Shown here one piece after another: positions 50,871 to 63,849 of a DNA stretch of 64,000 nucleotides (position 1 is the first letter of the stretch; each line of letters begins with the position of its first letter). Origin of the DNA: Candolleomyces eurysporus (lineage: Eukaryota > Basidiomycota > Agaricomycetes > Agaricales > Psathyrellaceae); the NCBI GenBank assembly GCA_027579435.1, contig JANBPK010000856.1:1-64000 (forward strand), written 5' to 3'. A program made the position numbers and the translations under genes. The notes beneath the pieces are model-generated. The model made no database searches. It was given only the letters and a program-made list of their open reading frames with translations, and was not told where the DNA came from.

Positions 50871-51851
50871 ATGCCCTCCTCCGACCTCCTTGCCTGTATC
50901 AATCCCAACTCTGATGTCTCAGGAGTTGGTGTACGGGTGGTCATATATGTTCAAGCCCTCTTTAACATCATCTGCACTATCATCTTTTCCCGAGACACCT
51001 CGACTTCTGACTTCGAGCACATGATCCTTACGACCACTTCGTTGAGCCTCCTGATAGGTTGCGCCCTATCCCTTTGCATGATCCTTAAAAGCTCAACGCT
51101 GGGATTGACAGCCCAACATGCGCTCATCATACTCAACCTCAATTGGATAGTCGGCCTCGGCGCATTGCTCCACGTCTTTATCCGGTCCTACAACGGCATC
51201 GCGGCCCTCTTCGATGCCCCTGTCAAACCCAAAGGTGATAACAAAACACCTGCTGGCAAGTCGCGCTTGTACCTCTCAACTCTCCACTTATGTGGAACGG
51301 GTGGGGTTGGTATATTGGTCTGGAAGACGACCAAGAAATTCGAAGATTATCAGGAATACACGCCGTTAACAGGATTAACGGTGTTTGGGAAGGATGTCGG
51401 CGTTGTGAACGCTACGCTGCGCAGAGCGCCTTTGGTGATTTACTGGATGGCCGCCCTTCCATTGATCAATCTCCTTATCGTCTTCTTGGCTGCGCTGGCG
51501 GTCATTAGATTGATAACCTGCGTATATCCGGCCATTCGTTATTTACCGTTCAAGAGTCTACCATGGAGGACATTCAGCTTGTTTGGTGGCCTTTTTGTCA
51601 TCGTCTTGCTGGAGATCTCTTTAATCGTCGACACCGAGGTGATGATTTCGAGACAGGCTTTGGTGAAGGAAGAGGAGGAGACGTGGACGTTTGGACACAT
51701 CCTTGCATTGGTAGTGTGGGTTGTTCTATCGGTAGAAACGGTGAAGATCGTTTTTGGGGCCCATCGATCGGAAAGGAGGAAGATTCATCCTCGGGACACA
51801 CCTCCACGCAGGCGAGGGAGGCCTTCTGCAAGATGCGCCCCGGCAGGTTGA
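50871..51851 (+). CDS. Seven-segment membrane protein, paralog 1
   Basis: 326 residues from ATG at 50871 ('MPSSDLLACINPNSDVSGVG'); an upstream in-frame Met at 50778 is not supported by the paralogs. About seven hydrophobic segments alternate with short loops. The family signature 'NPxxDISGxGVRxxIYVQA' is at the N-terminus. It is a common Agaricomycete membrane family of unknown function. A basic C-terminal tail ('ERRKIHPRDTPPRRRGRPSA') likely faces the cytosol. No introns. The closest paralog is at 54963; a third is on the opposite strand at 56493. Confidence 0.8.
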   Translation: MPSSDLLACINPNSDVSGVGVRVVIYVQALFNIICTIIFSRDTSTSDFEHMILTTTSLSLLIGCALSLCMILKSSTLGLTAQHALIILNLNWIVGLGALLHVFIRSYNGIAALFDAPVKPKGDNKTPAGKSRLYLSTLHLCGTGGVGILVWKTTKKFEDYQEYTPLTGLTVFGKDVGVVNATLRRAPLVIYWMAALPLINLLIVFLAALAVIRLITCVYPAIRYLPFKSLPWRTFSLFGGLFVIVLLEISLIVDTEVMISRQALVKEEEETWTFGHILALVVWVVLSVETVKIVFGAHRSERRKIHPRDTPPRRRGRPSARCAPAG

Positions 51852-52451
51852 ACATGCCTGGTAACTGTGAACCTGATCTTTACTTCAATTTGCAATGGCA
51901 ACCCTTACTATAGTCTCATGGACATTGATTTAGCTGAGATTAGACTCCCTACACATGTATTATCGTACCATTATTGGCGAACGAAATAACTAGATTACTG
52001 AGTAGTCAAGATCTTGGCGAAATTCGCAGTAATTCATCAGATTACATTGTATATTGCTTCTTTGAATGACGGAAACCAACGTCTGCACCTCCGGCAACAG
52101 AATTGGTTGAGAAGCGATATTCATGTGCTGCCAGGATGGAGGTTTACAAAAGGATTCCGGGGCCTAGCTTGCAGCCAAATGATGGTCGCCCATCACATCT
52201 GGGGTTAAGAGGTGACATGGGACAGAGTACACCATACAGCACCCACATTTTGACGAAAACAAATACTGTCGGCTTTATGGAGTTGTACTCCAATAAGCGC
52301 CAACTTCCAAAATCATTTGATCTGACATGCTGTTGTGCGGCTGTGTTTAGTCCACTGGTCACCGACTCTCTTTTCAATTCTTTCTTCTCGCTTCCTTCCT
52401 CTCAAAGCTCTCATACCCCCTAAGCTCATCGTGTCTCGTCGAGCCCAAGCA
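51852..52451. other. Intergenic, promoter of NACHT I
   Basis: No gene. A pyrimidine-rich stretch just before 52452 precedes the NACHT start, as in the other copies. Confidence 0.4.
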
Positions 52452-54503
52452 ATGTCCTATTTCCAAGGCGCTCATGGCTTCAACATTGACGGAGACGTTA
52501 CAGTGACTATGATCGAGACAAAGAACTACGTTCACAACAGTGCAAGCCCGAGCCCAAAGAGCTCTATCGAAAGTGGGCGGTTTAGGGCAATTCCCGCTTA
52601 CCACTCAGGCACTGACTTATTCTCTGCAACAGAGCTGCGAGAACACATCGCTGCCGGGGCAATGCATGACTCCGCCGAACGCTGCGATGCGCCTAAGTGT
52701 CATCCAGAAACCCGCGTCGCTGTACAAGACGAAGTTATAGGCTGGATTATACATGGGGATGACGAGGCAGAGCCCAAGAAGATCCTTTGGGTAACGGGGC
52801 CCGCACGGACAGGGAAAACCGCAATTGCGGGTTCAATTGCTGATACCTGCCATAAAAAGGGATTGCTTGCCTGTAGCTTCTTCTTTTCGTCCTTCGCCGG
52901 ATTGGCCAACAGACGGTCCAAGAGGTGTTTGGTAGCCACTCTCGCTTACCAGCTCGTTCAACATGAGTCGTTGGGCGACGTGGGTGAACGGATCCTCTCC
53001 TCGGTTGAACGCAATCCTGCTATCTTCGAGCGGCAGCTGGAGGTGCAACTCGAACAATTGTTGTTGCAGCCCTTGCGAGAAGCTCGGGAGAATTTAGACG
53101 TGGCATCATGGCCAAAGGTCATTATCATTGACGGCCTCGACGAATGTGAGGCAGAGCAATATGGTGATATCGCTCGATCCCCCCACGTAACTCGAACCAA
53201 GGAAGCCGACCAGACCGAAATCCTCCAGGCGCTACTCAAGGCCGCCAACGACCCATCCTTCCCATTCCGAATCATCATTGCCAGCCGTCCAGAGCCGGCT
53301 ATCCAATCCTTCACCGACGTTGCAAGCTACACTACGCGAAAGATATTTCTCGATGAGAAGTACAACCCTGACGCTGACATGTCGCTTTTCCTCGAGTGCA
53401 AATTCGCGGTTATCCGACGTCGATATCAACTTCCCGCTTCATGGCCCTCCAATACTATCAAGCAAACTACAGTTCAGAATGCCTCTGGGCAGTTCGTATA
53501 TGTGGCGACTGTTATGCGCTTCATTGAAGGATCTTCGGCCCCCCCCACCCGAACTACTGGATCAGGTCTTGCAACTGCGCATTAGCGATGGCTCCGCCAA
53601 CCCACTCGCTCCTTTGGATGCGCTTTACGCCCATATTTTGAGTTGCTGCCCTGATCCAGTTGTCACAGTCCGGTGGCTTTCCCTCATTTTTGTCATGAGA
53701 CTCCGAAAATCTCCCTCTGGCAACCCATTGTCAGCGCGATTCGTCCAGCTCTTCCTCGAATCTTCTCCAGGTGAAGCGTCCTATGTGTCAAGAGGGCTCA
53801 ACTCGTTGGTTTCCATCCCTTCCACGGACGATCACACCTCGCCATATTCGTTGTTTCATAAGTCTTTGGTGGATTTCCTGGATGACGACTCAAGATGTGG
53901 TAATTTATATGCAGGTTGGGCGAGCGTATATGAGCTTTATAGGAGTCGCTACTTGCAAATTTGGAAGAGTAAGTCCTATCTCCAACAACTCTGTTTTCGT
54001 TTCTCTAACTCCACTTTCTACGCAGACAAAGGCCCAACGCGGTCCATTAGTTCACAAGAAAAGGATGATTTCCTTGAAAATTTCTCGGAACTGCTACCTG
54101 CCCCTCACTTCGAGCAGGCACTTTTATCCTGTGATATCGCTTGGTGGCTGCGTATTCAAGATGGGTTTTCCAAGAACTCAAACTGCGAGTATCCAGCTCG
54201 CCACAGCCGCAATGTCCATCACCTCTTCGCTTATGCCCATTCATCGGTGAGTGGGGATATTGCGTTTTATTACCTGGCATTCTCAGATTTCTTCATTTCT
54301 AGTGTTGTTGGTATCGAAGATGCCACCGTCACTGCAGGTACATCAGAACGGAGATACTCAAGGAGCTTCCAAAGCTCTTTTGGAAGACTCCAGGCAGGCC
54401 GCACTTGCTGCGTCATAAATTCTTTCACCTAAATCTCGGTGAGAGTGGTTTTACGACACCTTTCACCAAGGCCTCAGGTGACCAGCAGGTCGACTGGTTG
54501 TAA
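52452..54503 (+). pseudogene. NACHT gene I, one homopolymer frameshift
   Basis: Exons 52452-52572, 52633-53968, 54026-54246 and 54303-54503, same plan as C, E and G but on the plus strand. N-terminus 'MSYFQGAHGFNIDGDVTVTM'. Walker A is GPARTGKT (Arg at the variable fourth position) and Walker B 'VIIIDGLDECEAEQ'. A run of C near 53540 ('SSAPP') shifts the frame by one; after it the protein resumes 'ELLDQVLQLRI' to the end. A Phe codon is missing in 'IQSFTDV'. The last exon gives 'CRYIRTEILKELPKLFW' and a distinct end. It lies between two membrane-protein paralogs, away from the minus-strand array. If the C run is a sequencing error the gene is intact. Confidence 0.8.
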
Positions 54504-54962
54504 GAGCGCTATTTTTCAGAGCTTGTCAACGCCGATTCTGTCCTTAACATTGTGTACGTGTATGTGTTCGTATCGTTGAATTTTCTTTTCCGACTCTCCA
54601 CTGAATGAAAGGAGCCACTGCGAGTGATTCATCTTCACTCATGATAACGGATGGTTCTGGGCTTGAGATCATGTTGAAATGCTAGGTGAAGGTGAAATCC
54701 ACCTTAAGCTCGTTCTATACTAGTAGTGGGCGGTGCTTCTCGTCCGATGACTTGAGATTGAAGTGCTTTCCCGGTAAATGAGGCTTTCTAATTTTAGACT
54801 TAGTACCCTGCGGCAGGGGGCTGTACAGAAAGCCACCGCCAGTGACAGCATGATTGTTATGAAATATGCACATATAGACAGTGTCACAGACTTCCTTCGA
54901 CCTTTGGGTCCATCTCGCATTCATCCGTAGCCCCCTTCTCCTGCTCTCCGTGCACCAATCTC
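54504..54962. other. Intergenic
   Basis: Spacer between NACHT I and membrane protein paralog 2. No gene seen. Confidence 0.4.
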
Positions 54963-55979
54963 ATGTCAAGTTCCGACCCTTCCGGCGCCGTTTTCCCCTG
55001 CCTGGATCCAAACCCAGATATATCAGGGATTGGCGTCCGAATATCGATCTACGTCCAAGCTTTCCTCAACATTGCGTGTGCAATCGTTTTCTCCAGGGAC
55101 ACCTGGATATCCGACTTCGAACACACAATCCTCACCACCGCATCACTCAACCTTTTCCTCATCGGTTGCGCTCTCCTCGTTTGCACGATCGTCCAAGGGT
55201 CGACGTTCGGAATCACAGTGCACCATGCGCTGATCGTACTCAATCTCAATTGGATTGTCGGGCTTAGCGCGTTGTTGTATGTCTTTATCTGGACGTATAA
55301 CGTTATCGCGACTCTTCTGGATATACCAGGGTGCGGAGCACCGGAGTATCAAGTACCCGACGATGACATCCCAGAGGGAAAATGGATGATTGGGCTTTCA
55401 GCTGTTCATTTATGCGGGACGGGCGCAGTGGGTGTGTGGGTTTGGATGAAGATCAGGAGCTTTGGAGATCAGCCGGAATGTACGCCTTTGACTGTGATGA
55501 CGGTCTTTGGGAGGAACATCAGTGTGTTAAACGGCTCACTGAAGAAAGCGTCATTGGCGGTGTATTGGATGGCTGCAATACCTTTTGTCAACCTCCTCTG
55601 CGTGTTCCTGGCTGTCCTCATCGTTGTGGGTTTGCTTGGCCTTGTGTACCTCGGAATTCGCAGGTTCCGAGCTCTGAAGGATCTGTCATGGAGGACATTT
55701 GTCCTGTTTGGCGGAATTTCGGCGATAATCTTGTTGGATGTCCTTTTCATAGTCGACACGGAGCTTATGATCTCAAGGCCTAGAATGCATAGCGAGCTGG
55801 TTAAATTGGGAGAGGGGCAGTGGACGTTTGGGCAGACGTTGGCACTAGTAGGGTTGATCGTTCCTGTGACCGATACGGTGAAGATTCTGTGGAAGGCGAT
55901 AAAGTCGGATAGGAAGAAAGTGCATCCATGGAATAGGTCTGCTCTGGGGTTGACTCAGACTATTCCCTATGATGACTAA
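54963..55979 (+). CDS. Seven-segment membrane protein, paralog 2
   Basis: 338 residues from ATG at 54963 ('MSSSDPSGAVFPCLDPNPDI'). About seven hydrophobic segments, the 'DPNPDISGIGVRISIYVQAF' signature, a conserved 'VLNLNWIVG' third segment, 'HLCGTGAVGVWVW' in the fourth, and 'FIVDTELMISR' after the sixth. Loop 'PDDDIPEGKW' is acidic. No introns and no frame problem, so likely functional. Function unknown; plasma-membrane or endomembrane location is inferred. Confidence 0.82.
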   Translation: MSSSDPSGAVFPCLDPNPDISGIGVRISIYVQAFLNIACAIVFSRDTWISDFEHTILTTASLNLFLIGCALLVCTIVQGSTFGITVHHALIVLNLNWIVGLSALLYVFIWTYNVIATLLDIPGCGAPEYQVPDDDIPEGKWMIGLSAVHLCGTGAVGVWVWMKIRSFGDQPECTPLTVMTVFGRNISVLNGSLKKASLAVYWMAAIPFVNLLCVFLAVLIVVGLLGLVYLGIRRFRALKDLSWRTFVLFGGISAIILLDVLFIVDTELMISRPRMHSELVKLGEGQWTFGQTLALVGLIVPVTDTVKILWKAIKSDRKKVHPWNRSALGLTQTIPYDD

Positions 55980-56492
55980 TAGTGTTAGTTCGCAATTCCA
56001 CTGTCAGGCTCTGCTGAGCATTAGCTAGGCTTAATGAAATAGTAGCTATGAACTGGAGGCGTCTCCGGCGCTTGAGGGGGATCGACCTCTTCATTTCGCC
56101 TGTCAAACCTTGGTTCGCGGTGGGTCTGGAAGATTCTCAGTAGGTGTATCTCATGCTTAGTTGGGCTACTAAGGGTCTGGTCCAAAGAGTGTAAACTAGG
56201 GTTGTCTCCTCAAAGAGGATCCATTGAGAAACATTCTACGATGTCGTCGTTGCAAGACCTTGTGCAAGTCTTATCACGCGTTAGAACAGACGCGTTTCCG
56301 GACGGCCCTTATCAGAAATCGGGACGACGCAATTTCAGTAAACCAATCTGCAGTTATTAATGAAACTATAGTACTAGTAGGTACAGGACAATTAACACAT
56401 TACGACAAGACAGCCCGGTAGTAATAACGAAGTCAAGTTATCAAAGAGAGACTCACAACACCGAAAAGATTTTTTTCAAGCAATGACAAGAC
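55980..56492. other. Intergenic between convergent membrane-protein genes
   Basis: No gene supported; a 65-codon plus frame (56224) has no other support. Confidence 0.4.
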
Positions 56493-57482
56493 CTACAAGT
56501 GACGGAGAGGGAACCTAGTCGGGGCAACACTCCAATCATCAACATCCCCTCTTCCAAATCGATTTTGCGCCTCTACCCCCCGGATCCATAAATTCAACAT
56601 CTTCACCGTGTCGATCAACGGGATGCCCAACCCCACCAAGGCAAGCGTCTGGCCATATGTCCACTGTCCTTCTCCCTCCTTGACGCAACCCCGAGAGATC
56701 ATCAGCTCCGTGCTGACAATGAATGCGGTGTCAAGCGCGAGGACAACGGCAATCGCCCCAGAAAGGACGAATCCCCTCCACGGAGGGGAGAAACACTCGA
56801 AGTGGCCATGCACAGCCCGGTAAAAGAGCCGTACAAAGCCAATAATAGTCAAGGCAAAGAGCAAAACAACCAAGAGATTGACGATGGGGACAGCCGCTAT
56901 GGCGTAGACCGCTATTGACGCCTTCCGTAATGTTGGATCTAATGCTTTTAATTTCTTGCCAAAGATCCTCAAACTGGTTAATGAATTGCATTCCGGCTGG
57001 CCCCCAAAGGTCTTGCTCTTTACCCAGACCCATATCCCTATGGCGCCCATGCCACATAAGTGAGCCCCAGAGACGACTGCCAACCACATTGTAGCTGGCT
57101 CAATCTTGCTGGGTCCGAAATGCCTCCCGCCAAATTGACCTCTGACGTGGTTGTAGGCAAAGATCAAGACGTAAAGGAGGCCGCTAAACGCGATGATCCA
57201 GTTCAGGTTGAGTACAATGAGTGCATGGTGCAAGCTCAACCCGAATGTTGTCCCTTGAACTGCCGTGCAAATAAGGAGAGCACAGCCAGACACAAAGAGG
57301 TTGAGGGATGCGTTGATGAGAACCTTGTGCTCGAAGCCGGAGATGTGGTTGTCCAAGGAGAAGAGAATAACGCAGGCGATGTTGACAAACGCCTGGACGT
57401 AGATGGCAACCCGTACCCCAATCCCCGAGATATCGGGGTTGGGGTCGACGCAAACAAGTGGGAGAGTATTTGGAGTAGCCAC
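56493..57482 (-). CDS. Seven-segment membrane protein, paralog 3
   Basis: 329 residues from ATG at 57482 ('MATPNTLPLVCVDPNPDISG'). Shares the whole plan with the two plus-strand paralogs: 'GIGVRVAIYVQAFVNIACV', 'HHALIVLNLNWI', 'HLCGMGAIGIWVWVKSKTFG', 'FIVSTELMISRGCVKEGEGQ' and 'WTYGQTLALVGLGIPLIDTV'. Convergent to paralog 2, so the trio arose by duplication plus inversion. Intact frame. Function unknown. Confidence 0.82.
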   Translation of the reverse strand: MATPNTLPLVCVDPNPDISGIGVRVAIYVQAFVNIACVILFSLDNHISGFEHKVLINASLNLFVSGCALLICTAVQGTTFGLSLHHALIVLNLNWIIAFSGLLYVLIFAYNHVRGQFGGRHFGPSKIEPATMWLAVVSGAHLCGMGAIGIWVWVKSKTFGGQPECNSLTSLRIFGKKLKALDPTLRKASIAVYAIAAVPIVNLLVVLLFALTIIGFVRLFYRAVHGHFECFSPPWRGFVLSGAIAVVLALDTAFIVSTELMISRGCVKEGEGQWTYGQTLALVGLGIPLIDTVKMLNLWIRGVEAQNRFGRGDVDDWSVAPTRFPLRHL

Positions 57483-58106
57483 AGCGGAGGTGCAGGGAGA
57501 TCGAAGCAGTTACAGCGAAATGAGTCCTCTGGCCTTTAAGTAGTAGGGGCTGTCACATTTTACCTGCCAAATGCTGAGACCGCGACGTGTCCGGAAGCTT
57601 CCATAGCATCGACATCCTGTGCCAGGCACCTCCCAAATTCAGGATGTAGGGCCTATAGTCGGGTCTCCTACCATTGAAGGACTAATTCGGCGCTTGGGAC
57701 GCAAATGAAGCAAAGTCTCGACGACTCTGGTCACGTATTGCGAGCCCCAGAGTTCACAGAGAGGATGCAGGCTCGACAAACGACTCGGAGCTCAGCAAGC
57801 TAGGACCTGCAAAACGAAGATCCAACCACGAAAATCATCCAACCAGTTCTATGGCGATTGGGAGTTCGATACCTTCACCGGGAAGCAATGACAGTTCCTA
57901 GTGGACGTTGGCGCATGGATGGCCGTCGATCACGATGAGTTGAACGCGGGGCATCGGAAAGAGGAATGGGTGGGAAACGGCGCACCGGCCGTTGAACTCC
58001 GACCAATTTTGCCCGAGGGCGCTTCCGGTTCGGTTTGTGAGGTTGCCCGTATTCGTTGGACCCTACGCTCTCTTAGTCTGCCCCCTTCCTCTGTCTCTAC
58101 ACCGTC
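57483..58106. other. Promoter region of adenylate kinase
   Basis: Divergent promoter space between membrane-protein paralog 3 and adenylate kinase. A CT-rich stretch (58077-58106) precedes the ATG. No gene. Confidence 0.45.
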
Positions 58107-59879
<1,773 letters not shown>

Positions 59880-60470
59880 GGACAAACAGATTTTCTTACC
59901 ATGGAGTCGAAGAACGACGAAGCAAGTCGAGTCCGCGGCGCCCCCGAGGACTTTGACGAGGACCTGCTTTATGAAGACGTCGTAGAGCCTTGGGTCTAAT
60001 AGGAAAACTTCTACCGTCTCCAAAGTATGTTGAGAGAGCGAAGCTGCGTGCTTGCAAAAGCTGAAGTGCTTTCGAGGTACCGTCGTCCCAAGGAGGTTTG
60101 AATCTGAGTCGATTATCCTTCTTCATGCTACCTAAGCTATCCAGCCGTTTGCTGTGGTTATGGGATACGTAACAGGTCGAACATTGCAACAGTTGATGCC
60201 TGCGAAAGCCAACTCAATCCCTCCTGCTGTATTAATCGAGCTCTCGTGGACGCCATCTAGTTGAGAGCGGGGCCATTCACAGCGACATCAACGTGAAAGT
60301 CATCCTTCTCTCTTCAGAAGAGGCCCCACCACGGGTGGTGTTGATTGAATTTGGCTGTAGAGCGGTGAGGGAGGATTATGAGACGGAATAAAAGTGGGGT
60401 TCTCGATGAAATCGCACCAGATGTAGAGCATCCCAAGATCACTTCGAGGCAGAAAGGGATACAGGTAGCA
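59880..60470 (+). pseudogene. Kinase-fold pseudogene, third copy
   Basis: Plus-strand text 'APEDFDEDLLYEDVVEPWV' followed by a stop, then decayed matches to the helix-C region, 'FAVVMGYVTGRTLQQLMPA', 'AIHSDINVKVILLS' (catalytic Asn lost), and 'VVLIEFGCRAVREDYETE' (DFG turned EFG). Several stops and frameshifts. It is a dispersed relative of the genes at 35.6 and 44.1 kb, so the family was mobile or duplicated beyond the tandem block. Confidence 0.8.
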
Positions 60471-61894
60471 TTAAGGGATTGACTTGGGATATGTCTACAT
60501 CATATCAAAGCCTGAGATCGCAATTCGGAACTCATTTAGTGCGAGGACATCGTTCACTTATCCCTAACTCAGTAACTGGAGCTCAGCATCTCCGGAGAAC
60601 AGGACAGCTTCGGAGTCGAGGAAACGGTCTGTTGCATGAATCCGATAGTGACATAGGGACCACTGGGGAAGTCAAGTAGACTCAAGGAGCATGCGTTCTT
60701 CTATGTTGCCCATTCTCTGCGGTTCATGTCCTAGTATCCCTTCGTCAACTTTCCTTTGACCACTGCGGGTTCAGGGTCGCCCGCTCTTAGCCGGCCGGAT
60801 TCCACACCATGGCGATCCCCTTGATGGCGGAACTTGATCACTGTGCCACACTGCCGCGGCTATGCTCCCACCTCCACCCACGATCATGGCGCTCAACTTT
60901 TTCTTCGCAATATCCTTCTTTTTCCTCGAGTCTTGACGAATTTACAAGGTTTTGGTTATTCTGGGAAGATCTGAACTCGTACCAGCGGCCTCGTGTGAAA
61001 GGAGAATTCAGACAGTTTTCCGGAGGCCGACCTCTTCTTTGGGGGTTTCGTTGGTTTCTGGCAATCTCAAAGAAGGGCACCACGAGATCAGCGATAACTA
61101 TTACCCCCTGACTGCGCATTGCGGGGACAATGACCGTGCTACAGCATGCTGTCGACCCCAATTCCCTCGCTCCCTGGACTTCCTGGCTATTGTCAGGGCT
61201 GAAGCGGTCTGAAGTGACCGAGTCCGGCCTCCTGTCCTATCTCAGATCTCCACAGGGCTTCGCGAATCCATGGAAATTGCGGCTCCGAAGAATTGCGACC
61301 AATCGGGGGCTTCGGATTCGCCTTTAGGACCTTACTTTCCGTCGATCGCAAAATTGGACGATCATGCGGTCCCACAGCAAAGCTGTCAATGATCTTCAGA
61401 TTCTACTCCAAGCGAGGTTCTAGTTCTAGCTGTGCCGTTAAAGAGATAATTGGTGACTAGCTAGAGCTAGCTGGTATCTCAATAATCTTGCGAAACCTCA
61501 ATTTCTACTGCGAGCCGCGTCGAGATTTCCAGCGCCGGCAAACCATCGACGGGCAGTGGCGACTATGACCGTCTCGCTGTAGCTCCAATATGGTACCCTC
61601 CATAACTCCTGGCTGTGCCCAATTTAAATGTAAAAACGGGAATTCCGGCTGCGGCGAAGGCCATGACGACAGGATACATGCTTCTTCCGTACCTATTCTG
61701 CTTTCTATGCCCGTTCGAAGGCGGCCGGTGGTGCGAGAGGTCTGGTATTTAAACCCCCCAGTCTCGTTGGAAAAGCTCAGCTCACTCACCTACCAGACTT
61801 AGTTCTTTAATTGTCCATTTTTCATTCCTTCTCTTCGCCGTTGTCGACGCTCCCTTCTAACGTCAGCTACCCGGCCATCTAAATACTTCTGAAA
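60471..61894. other. Intergenic, no gene recognised
   Basis: Long stretch with only short unsupported frames. One isolated TTCGCGAA occurs at 61259. 61740-61890 is the promoter/leader of the dioxygenase gene ('ggtatttaaacc' TATA-like near 61743). Confidence 0.45.
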
Positions 61895-63585
61895 ATGCGT
61901 TTCTCTATTCTCTTCCCCGTTGTCGCTTTAGCGGTCTTTGTTTCTGGTATGTGAAGCCTTACCGTTACCTATCTACTGTTAGCACTCACTCTCACTTCTC
62001 GTACATAGGCCATGCCGCAGATGAAGATCTTTCGGGTCTGTCTGCTCGCCAGCTCGCCGAACGGAAGGTTCGTCTTTCAGTTTTTTTTGACCTGCCACCT
62101 AACTCATACTTTGTCCCTGTTCAGGCTGAAATTCATCGTCGAGAACTTGCGGCCCGTGCCTGTGCTCCTCAGATTGCGGCGTTCGAGCGAAGGCGCACCA
62201 CGGCTAGGGATAATCTCATGAAGAGGCACGGGCCGCCTGGCGACAGGGCCCCTCCTCCCGGGGCTTGTCCCCCGTGTCCCCCTTGCGCTCAGGCTTTCGG
62301 ACCTCCTGGTGCCCAAGTANTTTGCGCCTCCTGGTGCCCCAGCCTCCCTTCCGTCTGGCGCCCCAGCTTCAGTGCCTTCCGATGCCCCAATTTCCGTCTC
62401 TGCCAGTGGTGCCCCAGGCTCCGCGCCTACTGGCCCCCAAGCTTCCATCCCTCCTGGCCCTCAAGGTTCCGCACCCCCTGGCGGTCAAGGTTCCGCGCCT
62501 CCTGGCACTCAAGCTTCCGGCTCTACGACTGTTCAAACTGCTGGGACTGCCACCACTGCCAGCGCGCAAGTTACGGAGTCCGTTACACCCCACTACACTA
62601 GCATCCAGAATGTTCGTACCCGGTTTGCCTACATTCGAGTACGCCTTCATGCTGACCTGCTCTCTCGTTATATAGTCCACCTGCGTTCTCCATCCTGAGG
62701 TCACCGAAGGCCCGTATTATATTAGGAACGAGTTCCTCCGCAATGACCTCCGCGAGAGTCAAACGCAAGTTTCATATGTCTCTCAACTGTTTGAGCCAAA
62801 CTAACCGCATACACTATATCCTTTCTTTTAGTGGTGCGACCCTCATCCTTGATATCGGTGTCATCGACAGCACCACTTGCCAGCCCTTCTCCAACGCCCT
62901 CGTAGAAATTTGGAGTGCCAACGCCACTGGTGCTTACGGAGGCTACAGCGGCATGGGAGGTTCTCCCGATACTATCCATGTGGATACCTTCCTCCGCGGA
63001 GGGTTCTATTCCAATGATCAGGGAATTGTCGAGCTCAAGACTATTTATCCTGGATTCTATACTGGCAGGACTGCTCATATCCATACCATGGTCCACAAGG
63101 GCTGGACTTCGAGGGATAACGGGTGCGTGAATCTTTCTCCTCGTATTCTTCCGTTTCGATCTTTGATATTGATAATTGGGGTCAGGACTTTCGTTTCGGA
63201 CTCTGGATCTCTCACCCACATCGGCCAGTTCTTCTTCGATGACTCGATCAGCGACACTATCTACGCTACTGCTCCCTATACTTCCAACACGAAGAACACC
63301 CGTACACGAAACTCCGAAGACAATATCTTGCAAAGTGCTGGCACTAACTCTTATGTCTCGTACGTCGCCTGCTCGTCTCTTCAAATTTTGGCAGAGATCA
63401 TATGCCTAACATTTTATGTCGTACAGGATAACTCAACTTGGAGACTCGGAGTACCTTGGTTATATCAGTGCGTATTATAATTCGTATTTCTCGAGTGGAG
63501 TAGCTGACCACAAACGTTTCTAATAGCCGTGGTCGTGGACGGCAGCGCGACACAAAGCATCATGAACGGCAACGCCCTTCGATAA
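61895..63585 (+). CDS. Secreted intradiol ring-cleavage dioxygenase with Pro/Gly-rich linker
   Basis: Eight exons: 61895-61946, 62009-62067, 62125-62614 (N at 62320 ignored), 62676-62764, 62832-63122, 63186-63359, 63427-63467 and 63527-63585. Signal peptide 'MRFSILFPVVALAVFVSG'. An unusual Pro/Gly/Ala/Ser-rich stretch (about residues 88-170) separates the N-terminal helices from the catalytic domain. Catalytic features: 'CVLHPEVTEGPYYIRNEFLR' (first Tyr ligand), 'LILDIGVIDSTTCQPF', 'VEIWSANATGAYGG', and 'YPGFYTGRTAHIHTM' (second Tyr and two His for Fe(III)). It cleaves catechol-type aromatics between the hydroxyls, as in extracellular lignin-derived aromatic degradation. Intron 4 has a GC-AG border (GCAAGT). 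Confidence 0.82.
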
Positions 63586-63849
63586 TCGTATTCCGGCAAG
63601 GGCCTCTTTTACTAGTCATGGACCTTCGAATAGTTACCTAGTTTTCATGTTCTATGGTATTAATATACTGAATCATTGATTCAAATTCAATATTTAGAAT
63701 CCAAGGAGTGAAACGATGTCTGAATTCGTATTATGTTACCGGTATACAGCAACGGCGTAAGTTACAACGTATAGTCATCGAAACTCTAATGAAATGTGCG
63801 TAGGAGCAAGTCTGTGCTATATCTATTAGTAGGCTCAACCCGGCCAGTA
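63586..63849. other. Convergent 3' spacer
   Basis: AT-rich spacer between the dioxygenase and the partial gene at the window edge. No gene. Confidence 0.4.
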
